Positions 1-8,670 of a stretch of 21,529 nt of DNA are shown in pieces. The notes beneath the pieces were generated by a model. It saw only the letters and a list, made by a program, of their open reading frames with translations. It had not been told where the DNA came from and made no database searches. Each line of letters opens with the position of its first letter. Positions within the stretch are counted from its first letter, which is position 1. This DNA is from a virus, in IMG/VR virus record IMGVR_UViG_3300001213_000220, positions 1 through 21,529 of that record. One strand, written 5' to 3'. Position numbers and translations under genes: made by a program.

Positions 1-344
1 ACCGCTGTTGAACCATTAACATATAATTGACCAGTACTAGCATTTGTGGGATCTACTGCATTGTTTACACTAATTCCCGACAGTGTTGATGCACCATTTG
101 GTAGCACTTCAACAATAGTATTGCCGTTTGTTGTCGATGATTGAAATGCAGTACGATTTGAGATGGTAGCGTTACTAAAATCGCCTTGAATTCTTGTACC
201 AGTGCCAGACAGGGTGATATTCCCTGTGCTGGATACAGTCACAAAATTTAATAGATTCTTAAGATTGGCGTACAGCCCATTTATCCAGGTTTTCCACTGG
301 AAAGACCATTCTGGCGATTGAGGTGGTGGGCTATATTGTGTCAT
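1..344 (-). CDS. Tail fibre or fibre-adaptor protein, N-terminal part (3' end beyond the window)
   Basis: The reading frame starts at an ATG at 344 and stays open to the window edge, giving 114 residues. It begins MTQYSPPPQSPEWSFQWKTW and then becomes rich in Ser, Thr, Asn and Gly, in the style of beta-structured fibre shafts (for example VSSTGNITLSGTGTRIQGDF). It is the last gene visible in the tail/ejection module, directly after the large ejection protein. This is where P22-like phages often carry a receptor-binding fibre or spike. No enzymatic domain is visible in the part present. The Shine-Dalgarno match is weak, and the leader has a degenerate copy of the GAGAC hairpin seen before other virion genes. 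The role is inferred from composition and position, and the receptor-binding end is not in the window. Confidence 0.7.
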   Translation of the reverse strand, partial: MTQYSPPPQSPEWSFQWKTWINGLYANLKNLLNFVTVSSTGNITLSGTGTRIQGDFSNATISNRTAFQSSTTNGNTIVEVLPNGASTLSGISVNNAVDPTNASTGQLYVNGSTA

Positions 345-406
345 TAGATTCTAGTCTCTATACTGTGGTTATGGACCCAATCCTGTTAGGATATTTTATT
401 GCTTAT

Positions 407-2596
407 TTAATTGTCGTCTGGCTTTTCAGATAACAAGTAAGGCAGCAGCGCGGTAGGAAATTTTAAATTTTCCTTTGTTATCTTGTTGACAGGTATTTTA
501 GTTAGATTACCGGCTTCTATATTTGTCGCTACACCTTTTACTGGATTTCCGACAAATGCTGCCCCATAAGGAAATTTTCTTACAAACGGACTATTTCCTA
601 TTTTATCCAATACAGTGGCTATAGCTGTTGTCGCTGTATTTGAGTTATTAACGGCTGATCCCGTTGGCTGAAATTGCTCATAGCTAGCAACTCTACCGAT
701 TGCCTTAATAGCCTTAAATTCCTGATCGTTAAAAAACATTCTAAGTTTATCATCGCCGATATTTTGCAGCATCCTGTTGTATCCGGCCTGTGAAAAGTTC
801 CCAACCTCATCAGAGCTAGATCCTAATGCAGCCTTTTTGAGAAACTGAGCCAAGCTATTTTTTACTGCTTGACCTGCCTCTGGGTTAGTTTTTAATGCCT
901 CCGCTAATTTTTTAACGTTATTCAAAGAGGCGGTATCTGATTTGCCAGTGATAAATGTTGGTATAAATTTATCTGGTTCAACGCCTTCATATACAGCTTT
1001 CAATGCTGGTATTGATTCAATTTTGTCCATCATCGCTTTATTAGCTTGACGTGCCAGAGTAAAATTTTTAATGGTCTCGGATCCGATACCCTGACCTGGT
1101 AATAGTTTAGTATTATCAAGAGCTTCCCTTATGCTGCCTAATGCGTTTCGTATATTCCCGTCAGATGAGCTTCTTTGCGCGGTTCCTATGATTGTTTTAA
1201 ATTGCTCTGCTGTATCGACAGTTAAAGGGGCCTTACCCGATGCGAAATCATTTAGCATCCCCTTTATTTCGGGAGGTAAGAAAGCGTTTAAGTTTTTTTC
1301 CCTGAGTAAGATATCTGCTTTTTCTGAGAAATGACTAGGATCTAGCGCGGCACTTCTGCCGCTCGAATTTCTTGCCGCCTTATACAATAAGTCAATATTG
1401 TTTTTCTGATCATCAAGGCTATTTTTTAGCGTGCCGATTACTTTCTGACCGGCTTCCGGTAATGTGGTCGGGCTATTAGCTCCCAGATCGTTAACGTTTT
1501 GTATTAATTTTTGATTATTTTGATTTTGGATCTGGGCAAGTTGTTGTAATTTTGGATCCTGGCTGGCGGCACCTAATTTAGTTAGGTTCTTTTGACGCGT
1601 CACCACGCCGGGATCTAATGTTAACGGGCCAGCCGTCGGGGTTAATCCTGTCATCCTATAATCAGCCAGGCGTCGCACAACGTCAGGTGAAACGTCACCT
1701 GATTTCATGGCTTTAGCCATATCATCTCGTAACTGTCTTCTAATGTTATATTCTAAATCTCCCAAAGAAACACCTTTTTCCTTTAAGGCCGTATTTAAAA
1801 TAATATCTATTTTTGCAGGGGCCTGTGGGTCTTGCATAAAGCGATCATAAACACCCTTTCCTAGCTGATAGGTTTTTTGTGTTCCGGCAATAGTTAATGG
1901 CGCAGCAACCCCACCTATAATAGATGCAATAGTCTGCTCTAATGGAGTCCCACCCTTCTCCTTAACATATCCGCCAGAAAGTCCAGCGCCAGCCGCCGAC
2001 TGAAGCTGGATATCTGGCCTTGCCGCCATTGCTTGTAATGATTTTTGAGCTATTCCGCCAGGTTCCGCAAGACCAGCCGCAACTTTTGACAATCCTATCA
2101 TTCCTCCGCTACCTGCTATTATTTTTTGCCCTTCGCTTAGGATTTTATCTGAGGGCATTTCCGCCTGGGGTAAATTTAAGTAGTCGGCCAGGGCTTTCCC
2201 ACCGCCACGCGGATCATGCCCGGTAGCTGCCATTCCAGCAGCTAGAGGCGTTCCCAGGAAATCAACAGTATTACCAATACCTTCAAGCGTATTCCTTAAT
2301 GTTAGACCCGCGCCCCTTGGGATATCGCGCAATATATGTAAGGCGCGTTCACCAACACCAAGCTTGCTTAAATCTTGGGAATTATTCGCGGACGGGGTTT
2401 GAGTTGCATTTTCCCTGCTCATCATAGACGTTATTAAATCCTGATTTAATGCCGTTTTTTCTGTATTAGATGATCCTTGGTCTTGCGATCCTAGCTGTTT
2501 TTGTAAAATCTGAAATGCCTGCTCTTTCGTCGCACCTTCTGGACCGGTGACGTTATAGGTTTTCCCTTCTGGGCTGGTGAATTTAAAAACAGGCAT
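407..2596 (-). CDS. Large DNA ejection / internal virion protein (P22 gp16 position)
   Basis: This 729-residue protein is probably carried inside the virion and ejected with the DNA to help it cross the cell envelope. Its first 35 residues (MPVFKFTSPEGKTYNVTGPE and following) match the style of a short N-terminal module common in phage internal proteins: a beta hairpin ending in G-A-T/S-x-x-x-A. Gly/Ala-rich hydrophobic stretches lie near residues 157-176 and 219-237, which would suit membrane interaction. The rest is mostly helical, with many Lys, Asn and Gln. The start overlaps the previous gene's stop as TAATG, so translation is coupled. It is the third gene of a triplet in the position of P22 gp7-gp20-gp16 and is longer than P22 gp16 (about 600 residues). 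No lytic transglycosylase motif was recognised. The assignment rests on position, size and composition. Confidence 0.65.
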   Translation of the reverse strand: MPVFKFTSPEGKTYNVTGPEGATKEQAFQILQKQLGSQDQGSSNTEKTALNQDLITSMMSRENATQTPSANNSQDLSKLGVGERALHILRDIPRGAGLTLRNTLEGIGNTVDFLGTPLAAGMAATGHDPRGGGKALADYLNLPQAEMPSDKILSEGQKIIAGSGGMIGLSKVAAGLAEPGGIAQKSLQAMAARPDIQLQSAAGAGLSGGYVKEKGGTPLEQTIASIIGGVAAPLTIAGTQKTYQLGKGVYDRFMQDPQAPAKIDIILNTALKEKGVSLGDLEYNIRRQLRDDMAKAMKSGDVSPDVVRRLADYRMTGLTPTAGPLTLDPGVVTRQKNLTKLGAASQDPKLQQLAQIQNQNNQKLIQNVNDLGANSPTTLPEAGQKVIGTLKNSLDDQKNNIDLLYKAARNSSGRSAALDPSHFSEKADILLREKNLNAFLPPEIKGMLNDFASGKAPLTVDTAEQFKTIIGTAQRSSSDGNIRNALGSIREALDNTKLLPGQGIGSETIKNFTLARQANKAMMDKIESIPALKAVYEGVEPDKFIPTFITGKSDTASLNNVKKLAEALKTNPEAGQAVKNSLAQFLKKAALGSSSDEVGNFSQAGYNRMLQNIGDDKLRMFFNDQEFKAIKAIGRVASYEQFQPTGSAVNNSNTATTAIATVLDKIGNSPFVRKFPYGAAFVGNPVKGVATNIEAGNLTKIPVNKITKENLKFPTALLPYLLSEKPDDN

Positions 2597-3873
2597 TATT
2601 CCACCTTCCAGCCAGCGGGGATTCCATTGCTTGGCTGTGGTTGTCCCATCTTGCCACCGGATTTTTCATATAATTGCTTTTGTATTTTCTGCAATCCTTT
2701 CGGTGCTTCAGGTAAGTTGATAAATTGATCCGAAGATTCACCGGCTGATTTTTGTAGCTTCTGAAACCCTCTAGCCACCCAGTATTTATATTCCGATAAT
2801 GCTTCTTTAAACGCAGTCGGAGATTGTGCATTTTGCGCTCTTAGCCTTGAATCTTCCGCTTTTTTCCCTTCATAATCAGTGATGGATCCGCCACCTTTTA
2901 GCATCTGGCGAGCATCAACGAAAACGCTGCTTTGTAACGTTTCTCGTCTTGCGTTGAAATCTGCCACATCTGGATTAACCATCTGTGTGACACCGGATAC
3001 CTTTGAGGCAATAGGCCCAACCGCTGAATTCAAGCCAGGATGACTAAGTAATGCGTCTACCTGCTGTAATCCATATTCAAGATCAAGTTTCTTTTGGGGT
3101 AAATCTACTTTTGCTTGTTCTTTGTTGGTCGTTTGGATATCCGCTGTTTTCGTTGCTTCTGTCTGAGCCGCTTTAACGTCTGGCCGTTCATTAGGAGCGA
3201 GAGTTTTAGGCATTACAACCATTCCCCTAGGGGCAGAAAGCGTATTTTGTGATATTCCAGCCTGAGACTGCTGACCTGTAGGCACATTTTGCGGCCGACC
3301 AGTTAAAGCGTTTTGACCTCCTCCGAATATCTGGTTTGGTAAAGCTACTACATTGGATCCGCCTTGATTTAATACAATCGGTGCTCTTACTGTAGTATCA
3401 AAACTCTGGCGCATTTCAGGCCCGGCGGCATTATATAGGAGCGCCGTTTTCCAGTTATTAGGGAGGTTATCCTTCGGGTTCGTCATTTGATACGACATTA
3501 ATGCGGCATGAGTCGCATTATAAGCCTTGGTGGCATTTTCCTTAATTTGCTCAGGTGTTAAGCCTTCAATGCTAAAATCAGTTTTAACAATCCCCCGTTT
3601 CTGTAAATCAGGAATTAATAATTTTGCTGTGCTGGGATCTTGGGATATTTGCGCCATATAAGCATTCATTAATCGCGTATTTTCAAATTGTTGGTTAATA
3701 TCTCCGGCATTAACCGATTGTTTCGCTTGTAATAGCTGCTGCTGTTGCAGTTGATTTTCAGTGCTATTCGGATCGAGCCGCTGGCGTGCAAGCGCATTCT
3801 GGGCCTGCGCGTTTTGTATGTTCGCGCCCTGAGCGATTGCGTTACCGTAGTTAAAAGGCTGTAAAGGTTCCAT
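2596..3873 (-). CDS. DNA ejection / internal virion protein (P22 gp20 position)
   Basis: This 425-residue protein is the middle gene of the putative ejection triplet. The N-terminal 70 residues are rich in Asn, Gln and Ala (NAQAQNALARQRLDPNSTEN) and probably form a long helix. A central low-complexity part around residues 190-240 is rich in Gly, Gln and Pro. The C-terminal third contains QMLKGGGSITDYEGKKAEDS (about residues 320-340), a segment that resembles a recurring motif of phage internal and structural proteins. The gene starts seven bases after the preceding gene's stop and shares a TAATG overlap with the following one. No catalytic motif is visible. By order and composition it most likely serves with its two neighbours in forming the DNA delivery channel, but it could be another internal head protein. 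Confidence 0.6.
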   Translation of the reverse strand: MEPLQPFNYGNAIAQGANIQNAQAQNALARQRLDPNSTENQLQQQQLLQAKQSVNAGDINQQFENTRLMNAYMAQISQDPSTAKLLIPDLQKRGIVKTDFSIEGLTPEQIKENATKAYNATHAALMSYQMTNPKDNLPNNWKTALLYNAAGPEMRQSFDTTVRAPIVLNQGGSNVVALPNQIFGGGQNALTGRPQNVPTGQQSQAGISQNTLSAPRGMVVMPKTLAPNERPDVKAAQTEATKTADIQTTNKEQAKVDLPQKKLDLEYGLQQVDALLSHPGLNSAVGPIASKVSGVTQMVNPDVADFNARRETLQSSVFVDARQMLKGGGSITDYEGKKAEDSRLRAQNAQSPTAFKEALSEYKYWVARGFQKLQKSAGESSDQFINLPEAPKGLQKIQKQLYEKSGGKMGQPQPSNGIPAGWKVE

Positions 3874-3880
3874 GATTACC

Positions 3881-4687
3881 TCAGTATTGATATCCGGGCG
3901 ATAATGGGCCGGAATACGTAGGCGGCGGGGTTTTTTTATTTAGATAATCATACGTTAAATAATTACCTATGCCACCTTGTATGGCGTTATTAATGCTGCC
4001 TGCTCCGTAATAACCGGCATTGGCTTGATTGCTCGCATTATTCATATTGATATTACCAATGTTATTGGCGGCATTCGCCCCCATCGATCCCACCTGATTC
4101 GCCGATGTCTGGCCGATACCAGCAAGCGAAGCATAGCGGTTTAATACGTTCTGTTGTCTACCATAGGCGTCCTGATTCGCGCCAATGTTCACGTTATAGT
4201 TTTGTAAATTTTGACCAAAGGCATTTTGCTGCTGTCCCATTTGGCGCGCGTATTCTTGGCCATAGGTTTGATCGGCAAGGCCTTGGCCGAACTTCTGAAG
4301 CTCTAACAATCGCGCGCCTGAGTTTAAATTCCCACCCCTTGCGGCGGATGCATCAATTGCATTAACCCCTTGCTGAAGTTGGAACTGATAACCCGGTGTA
4401 TTGGCTAACTGAGAGGGGTCGAAATTAAATGCAGCTGTCGGGGTATATTGGGGTAAAGGCGTTCCTGTATCCCCGATGTTATTCCCGAGATAACTTAACG
4501 CATTTCTGCCCGCCTCTAAATAGGGCGCTTGATTGGCTTGATTAATATCAAACTGACGCCGCTGTTCGGCAATGCTAGCCGCGCTAGCGGCGCTTGATGC
4601 GTCAGCGGCATTACTGGCAGCGTCTGCACCCAATGCCCCACTGATTAATGCCCCGCCTAATATTGCTCCACCAGTAATCCACGGCAT
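3881..4687 (-). CDS. DNA transfer / ejection protein with hydrophobic N-terminus (P22 gp7 position)
   Basis: This 268-residue protein opens with a glycine-zipper-like hydrophobic segment (residues 2-22, WITGGAILGGALISGALGA). An Ala/Ser-rich helix follows, then a long region dominated by Asn, Gln, Ala and Gly. The shape, a membrane-active N-terminus with an N/Q-rich body, is typical of phage DNA-transfer proteins that insert in the cell envelope. It leads the three-gene ejection set. The ATG at 4687 is supported by GAGAGG six bases upstream. A perfect five-base-pair GNRA hairpin (4701-4714) stands immediately before that Shine-Dalgarno site. P22 gp7 matures by proteolysis, but no cleavage site is obvious here. 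The role is inferred from context and composition. Confidence 0.65.
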   Translation of the reverse strand: MPWITGGAILGGALISGALGADAASNAADASSAASAASIAEQRRQFDINQANQAPYLEAGRNALSYLGNNIGDTGTPLPQYTPTAAFNFDPSQLANTPGYQFQLQQGVNAIDASAARGGNLNSGARLLELQKFGQGLADQTYGQEYARQMGQQQNAFGQNLQNYNVNIGANQDAYGRQQNVLNRYASLAGIGQTSANQVGSMGANAANNIGNINMNNASNQANAGYYGAGSINNAIQGGIGNYLTYDYLNKKTPPPTYSGPLSPGYQY

Positions 4688-4700
4688 ACATAACCTCTCT

Positions 4701-4714
4701 ACGTCTCGCGACGT
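4701..4714 (-). promoter_or_regulatory. Leader RNA hairpin with GNRA tetraloop before the first ejection gene
   Basis: The minus strand reads ACGTCGCGAGACGT, a perfect five-base-pair stem closed by a GCGA (GNRA) tetraloop. It fills most of the 30-base gap between the cupin gene and the ejection gene and ends 13 bases before the ATG, just 5' of the AGAGAGG ribosome-binding site. It shares the core GTC-GNGA-GAC with hairpins before the portal, scaffold and coat genes. It has no following T-run, so it does not look like a terminator. Confidence 0.55.
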
Positions 4715-4717
4715 TGT

Positions 4718-5065
4718 TTAATTATTTTCCTTGATCATAACATGATCGAGTTTCTCTAAATCCGTCTCATCGGTTGCATGGATACAAAACCATATGCTAT
4801 CTGTAATAGCCAGGATAGAATGATGCAAAAATGCTTTAATCGTTATACAGGCTGGCGCCTCATAAATCGTCTCCTTGTCTTCCACCTTCACGATAACTTT
4901 ACCCTTGGCTAAAATACTTAAATGATCGTAATTATGCGCATGAGTCACCGCCATGTTATTAGCAGGTAATTCCATTTGCCTTGCGTACACACCAGCGCTA
5001 AAGTGGTGAACTGTTTTACAGTCCGTCTGTGGTAAAGCCTTTAATTGGTCGATTAATTCTTGCAT
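4718..5065 (-). CDS. Cupin-fold virion-cluster protein
   Basis: This 115-residue protein carries a clear small-cupin signature. HAHNYDH at residues 42-48 has His42, His44 and His48 placed as metal ligands. It is followed by L-x-x-G-K-V-x-V, a Y-x-A-P-x-x-I-x-I strand pair, His81/His82 and His97. The start chosen is the ATG at 5065, which overlaps the fibre gene's stop as TAATG. A longer frame extends to 5155 but would run inside the fibre gene and has no ribosome-binding site. It lies between a fibre gene and the ejection genes, so it is probably translationally coupled to the fibre. Cupin proteins recur in phage structural clusters but their job is unsettled. Sugar binding, a structural trimer or dimer role, or an enzyme acting on surface glycans are all possible. 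The fold is well supported and the function unknown. Confidence 0.75.
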   Translation of the reverse strand: MQELIDQLKALPQTDCKTVHHFSAGVYARQMELPANNMAVTHAHNYDHLSILAKGKVIVKVEDKETIYEAPACITIKAFLHHSILAITDSIWFCIHATDETDLEKLDHVMIKENN

Positions 5066-6141
5066 TAAGTAATTACCCAGGTAACGCGATCCGCTCCGCC
5101 ACCAGCGGTATGAGCCCCCCCGTTCGCCTGGCTCTGCACATAGAACACATGCCATCCTGATATAGCAGATATCGTCAATGCGCTATCTGTTGCTATCCAG
5201 GTATAACTGGTAACGCTGGTTGATACTGTTGGGGATGAGTAACCTACTGTAGTGTGATGAACTCTCTGTGCGGAGGAATAACCGCCCCCAACTTGATCTT
5301 TGGCGTGAAATCGAAAGGTGATCGTTGTCGCCGTGGGGGGGATATAAACATAGAGAGAGGCGAGCACATCGTCGCCAGTCCATACAGTATCAGCCCCGCT
5401 ATTGGCTAGCGTGATATCACATGTTCCTTGAGTGATCCCAGCGCCATTAGCCCAATCAATTTGGGTTTCCTTTACTGGGCTTGCTGTTAATGCTGCGGCA
5501 AAGGTGGTGTATCCAGTCCCGCCCTGCCCTGCCGTTAAGGGTGTAGTTAATCCAGCCAAGCTGGTAATGTCAGAGTTAGCGCCTTTGGCGGCCTTGGCGG
5601 TGATTTGCGTTTGAATGGCCGAAGTAGCCCCACTCAAATAACCAATTTCTGCGGCTGTCGTTGTCGCGGGAGTTAAAATACCACTGGCGGTGGTAACGAT
5701 AGCTCTTGATGCAGTGAGAGAATGCAGGCCGTTAATCTCGGAGCTCGTTGAAGTAACACTACCAAAGCCTTTTGATATAGAGTTATACCCAGTTCCTGCG
5801 GCATTAACTTTAAGCGTAACAGAATTGTACTGCTCGATGGTAAGACTTGTTGACCCGCCATCTATCGTATTACTTCCCGCCCTAGCAACCGTCACCGCTC
5901 CCGATCCAATATTAGAGACAGTTACCTCATAGTCCCCCGTCTCGGCGGCGGCCATCGTGGCGGCATCACCCAGGGTAACGGTAAAGGGAGTTGCACTATT
6001 ACATTCAATTTGTGATCGATTATCCCCCACTAAACAACTGTAAGTTGTCGTCTTGGCCGACACCGTGCGCTTAAAGTTCGTATCCGCTTCCGTCGGAGTA
6101 AGGTCGGTTCCTTTCGATGCTCTGGTGCGTAAAGTAGGCAT
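5065..6141 (-). CDS. Tail fibre / appendage protein
   Basis: This 358-residue protein has a low-complexity beta-rich composition (Thr, Ser, Ala, Gly). It includes the motifs EINGLHSLTASRAIVTTASG (about residues 135-154) and AEIGYLSGATSAIQTQI (about 163-180), which recur widely in phage fibre shafts. A GQGGTGYTT segment near residue 205 is another fibre hallmark. The C-terminal 120 residues lack these repeats and probably form a receptor-binding or trimerisation head. The N-terminus (MPTLRTRASKGTDLTPTEAD) is likely the virion-attachment end. The ATG at 6141 shares one base with the stop of the gp10-like gene, and the stop shares one base with the cupin start. In P22 the needle gene 26 follows gene 10, but this protein does not look like the gp26 coiled-coil needle, so it may replace it or add a side fibre. 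Confidence 0.75.
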   Translation of the reverse strand: MPTLRTRASKGTDLTPTEADTNFKRTVSAKTTTYSCLVGDNRSQIECNSATPFTVTLGDAATMAAAETGDYEVTVSNIGSGAVTVARAGSNTIDGGSTSLTIEQYNSVTLKVNAAGTGYNSISKGFGSVTSTSSEINGLHSLTASRAIVTTASGILTPATTTAAEIGYLSGATSAIQTQITAKAAKGANSDITSLAGLTTPLTAGQGGTGYTTFAAALTASPVKETQIDWANGAGITQGTCDITLANSGADTVWTGDDVLASLYVYIPPTATTITFRFHAKDQVGGGYSSAQRVHHTTVGYSSPTVSTSVTSYTWIATDSALTISAISGWHVFYVQSQANGGAHTAGGGADRVTWVIT

Positions 6142-7670
6142 TATTTAATCCCTGCAATAATATCGCCCTCTAAGGCGTAGATTTTCAATCGTTCTGTACC
6201 TGCATATTCTAGCTCAAAATTCCGCTTTCTGAACGATCCGCTTGCATTAATCCGCTCAAAAACAGACGTATCAATAGTGCGGTCAGACCCAAAAGAGGCG
6301 TTGTTCTCATTAGCCCATCGGATCGTTAGGGTATTTGCATTCGCCGTTTTATCAATTACCGGGACCATGTTAGTGATTTTTTTCATTTTCGACGTACCGC
6401 CATCATAAAGGCCGGTCCGTGTTTTTATCGTAATCGGGTAAGCGTTTGAGCCGGCGGCAACAGCGGCAACAACCCACCCCGTGGCCACCCATCCGGACTC
6501 AACCCAGCCCTTGCCTCCTAAAGTATCCCGGGGTATTTCATTGTCAATGACGGTAAAAAGATCGCCATTCGCAAAAATCCCCTCGCCCGTTCTTGGAGTG
6601 GTTCCCGTGCGAATCGTCCAGCTGACAAGAGGAAAATAGGACTGTCCTCCCACGTTCGTGGACCATGATGACCACATACCAGAGGCTGGGTCATAACATA
6701 AAGAAGTCTGTATTTGATCTGTTCCTGACAATAGATAGACGCTCAAAATATACAGAGTTCGCCCATCCCCGGAAAGACCAGAACCGACCAGACTATACGA
6801 GTCATTAATAACGGATTTAGTCAGGAAGGCATCTAGCGTGGGGGTGGATATTTTCGCGGGAGCGAAGTTATTTAAAACATAAACACCCAGTGATCCAGAA
6901 GCGTCACTGCCTACAAAATAGATTGTATCCCCATCGACATGAACTGACTCCCCGGAGGCGCAGCCCATCGAGTAGTAAACATCCTGCCGTCTAGTTAATG
7001 GGCTCGCTGGAGAGGCAATACTAGCGTCGTAGAAAAACTCCATCGAACGAGGGCCAAAAACCACTAAATGATCATGATGTTTGGCTAAATAGACCCCACC
7101 ATCGGGTTCGCGTTCGGCGGTGAGGTAAGCCAAAGCGTTGAATGATCCCGCAGTGGAAAGGTCGCTATTATAAATAATCCCCGTCTCACCCAAAACGAAA
7201 AGGTAGCTGTCAAGAATCGCTCCGCCGAATGCCAAGCCTATCGCTGGGGTCTGTTTCGGGGGAAAATCGACATCTGTAATCTGAGTAAGTGTGCCACCGG
7301 TTGAAATAGTCCAGCCTTGATCGTTCTGTGGATCAAGTAAAATCAATAATGTTCCCAATTCAAGAAAATAGCATTTTTGAGTGCCTGCAGTGATTGTTCC
7401 TATCACGGTTCCGTAAGTGCCTTTGTAAATCGTATTGTTGTTAACGAAATATAAAGCGGAATTGTAGGCCCAGTAATAAATCGCCCGGCCTTTCTGATCG
7501 GTTACTGTTAAAGAGGCGTCTTCAAACACATCAATAGAGGGTCGTTGAGTTAAATAAGGGCCCGATGCGCTTTTAATGACAATACCATTTGTTACGCCAG
7601 ACTCCATGTCGGTAATAGACCCAGAGGAGAAAGCATTTATATGCAAATCCTGAGCAAGGGGGATTCTCAT
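6141..7670 (-). CDS. P22 gp10-like packaged-DNA stabilisation / tail accessory protein
   Basis: This 509-residue protein resembles the P22 gp10 family (packaged DNA stabilisation protein, about 470 residues in P22), which forms the hub below the portal-gp4 ring and holds the needle and tailspikes. The opening MRIPLAQDLHINAFSSGSIT and the downstream pattern support this. That pattern includes a GPYLTQRPSI segment near residue 35, repeated short beta strands such as ALYFVNNNTIYKG, and HDHLVVFGPRSMEFFYD near residue 205. Together they suggest a beta-propeller-like protein. It directly follows the gp4-like gene with a TGATG overlap, the same order as in P22. It is likely a structural component with no enzymatic role. 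The family call is fairly secure by order and motif style. Confidence 0.82.
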   Translation of the reverse strand: MRIPLAQDLHINAFSSGSITDMESGVTNGIVIKSASGPYLTQRPSIDVFEDASLTVTDQKGRAIYYWAYNSALYFVNNNTIYKGTYGTVIGTITAGTQKCYFLELGTLLILLDPQNDQGWTISTGGTLTQITDVDFPPKQTPAIGLAFGGAILDSYLFVLGETGIIYNSDLSTAGSFNALAYLTAEREPDGGVYLAKHHDHLVVFGPRSMEFFYDASIASPASPLTRRQDVYYSMGCASGESVHVDGDTIYFVGSDASGSLGVYVLNNFAPAKISTPTLDAFLTKSVINDSYSLVGSGLSGDGRTLYILSVYLLSGTDQIQTSLCYDPASGMWSSWSTNVGGQSYFPLVSWTIRTGTTPRTGEGIFANGDLFTVIDNEIPRDTLGGKGWVESGWVATGWVVAAVAAGSNAYPITIKTRTGLYDGGTSKMKKITNMVPVIDKTANANTLTIRWANENNASFGSDRTIDTSVFERINASGSFRKRNFELEYAGTERLKIYALEGDIIAGIK

Positions 7671-8389
7671 CAGCCACCTTCGTAAATAGATCGGCCAGTA
7701 CTATGGCTGTTACGGATGCTGATCGCCGCAGCTGTCTCCGTCTTTGAGTAAACAGGGGCATGGTTCATCGACTCTAGCCTACGTAAGGAGTTAGCCGCCT
7801 CCCGGACAACGCCCGGGGGAACAGCGAGAGAGAACATGGGACTAAGGGCTATCGCCATATTATGTTCAATCGCCCATTGATACCCGGGTGGAAGGGAAAG
7901 GGTGTCTGTCGTCGCCGTTATCGTCTGAAGTGGGGCCTGATAGTTTAGGAAAAACGTCAGGCTTGAATCATGGATCGGATATTCATAAATCGTACCCAAT
8001 GGGTATCCGGGATCGTAAAAGATCACATCAGGGATGCTGGTAGTTTGAGTTTTGCTCGAATAGGAATCGTAACTTTCTCTATTTTGTAGAATATCCAGCG
8101 GAAAGTCGGTATTAGTTGAATTCCTGAAAAAGGCGGACAATATTTTGTCCGGGCGTGTTCCGTTTAAATCTCCACCTGATCCTATCGTTCTGCTGACGCT
8201 GTTAGCCGCCCAGGTATATGAATCCTGCGCAATGCGAAAAATCAGACTTGAATCTACCCCCCACGAATCCAGCATGGAAATGATGATTCTCAGCGCTTCC
8301 GCGCTTTCATTTGCGGTTAGACTCCCACCGGGCTCTTTCGCGCCAAGTTTAATAGCTGCGCTAAGCAGGATATCAGATATTGCTGCCAT
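7670..8389 (-). CDS. P22 gp4-like packaged-DNA stabilisation / head-completion protein
   Basis: This 239-residue protein matches the P22 gp4 style. The N-terminal helical segment (ILLSAAIKLGAKEPGGSLTA, then EALRIIISMLDSWGVDS) is typical of the proteins that bind the portal's lower face and plug the packaged head. The middle has the Y-D-P-x-Y-P-L-G-x-I-Y-x-Y-P region near residues 123-137 seen in this group. The C-terminus has a helical PPGVVREAANSLRRLES stretch. It is longer than P22 gp4 (166 residues). P22 gp4 also has peptidoglycan-hydrolase activity, but no catalytic motif is clear here. It overlaps the preceding HeH/LEM-like gene by 17 bases and abuts the gp10-like gene, as expected for the P22 neck module. 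Confidence 0.8.
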   Translation of the reverse strand: MAAISDILLSAAIKLGAKEPGGSLTANESAEALRIIISMLDSWGVDSSLIFRIAQDSYTWAANSVSRTIGSGGDLNGTRPDKILSAFFRNSTNTDFPLDILQNRESYDSYSSKTQTTSIPDVIFYDPGYPLGTIYEYPIHDSSLTFFLNYQAPLQTITATTDTLSLPPGYQWAIEHNMAIALSPMFSLAVPPGVVREAANSLRRLESMNHAPVYSKTETAAAISIRNSHSTGRSIYEGG

Positions 8390-8669
8390 TTAAGAACGCC
8401 TTGATTGAGTCGATACCCAAACGATGATGCGGCTTTTTACCGGTTATTTCTTCATAGCGTGCGGCGAGTGCTTCTCTGTCTTCATTTTCTTCCAGGGCAA
8501 TTTTTTGAGTTTTTGCTTCAGGAATGACTTTTTGCGCTTCTGTGACTTTCAACGAATAGAACTCCGCTTCCGTAACTGTTTTCCATCCTGACTTTTCGTT
8601 TAAGATTGCCTCAGTATGGTTATTCGCCATGTGTCGACCGTGTTTTTCGTGTATTTGAAAAATAATCAT
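8373..8669 (-). CDS. Small HeH/LEM-like structural-module protein
   Basis: This 98-residue protein has a charged, helical middle. Its C-terminal segment LAARYEEITGKKPHHRLGID, followed by SIKAFL, matches the HeH/LEM pattern: a short helix, the 'Y-x-x-x-T-G-K-K-P-H' turn and a second helix. Such motifs occur at the ends of many small phage head-tail proteins and may bind DNA or another virion part. An AGGGG ribosome-binding site precedes the ATG at 8669, two bases after the upstream gene's stop, and the 3' end overlaps the gp4-like gene. No enzyme motif is visible. It is probably a minor head or connector protein. The motif recognition is moderate and the role is inferred. Confidence 0.6.
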   Translation of the reverse strand: MIIFQIHEKHGRHMANNHTEAILNEKSGWKTVTEAEFYSLKVTEAQKVIPEAKTQKIALEENEDREALAARYEEITGKKPHHRLGIDSIKAFLNGSNI

Positions 8670-8670
8670 T

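Noticed and set aside
345-406. Possible terminator between the large ejection gene and the last fibre gene
   Set aside because: The ATCCT-aac-AGGAT inverted repeat has a five-base stem with a three-base loop and no T-run in the direction of transcription.
4718-5155. Longer start for the cupin gene
   Set aside because: The extra 30 residues are in an alternative frame of the fibre gene end and have no ribosome-binding site; the ATG at 5065 gives a TAATG coupling.
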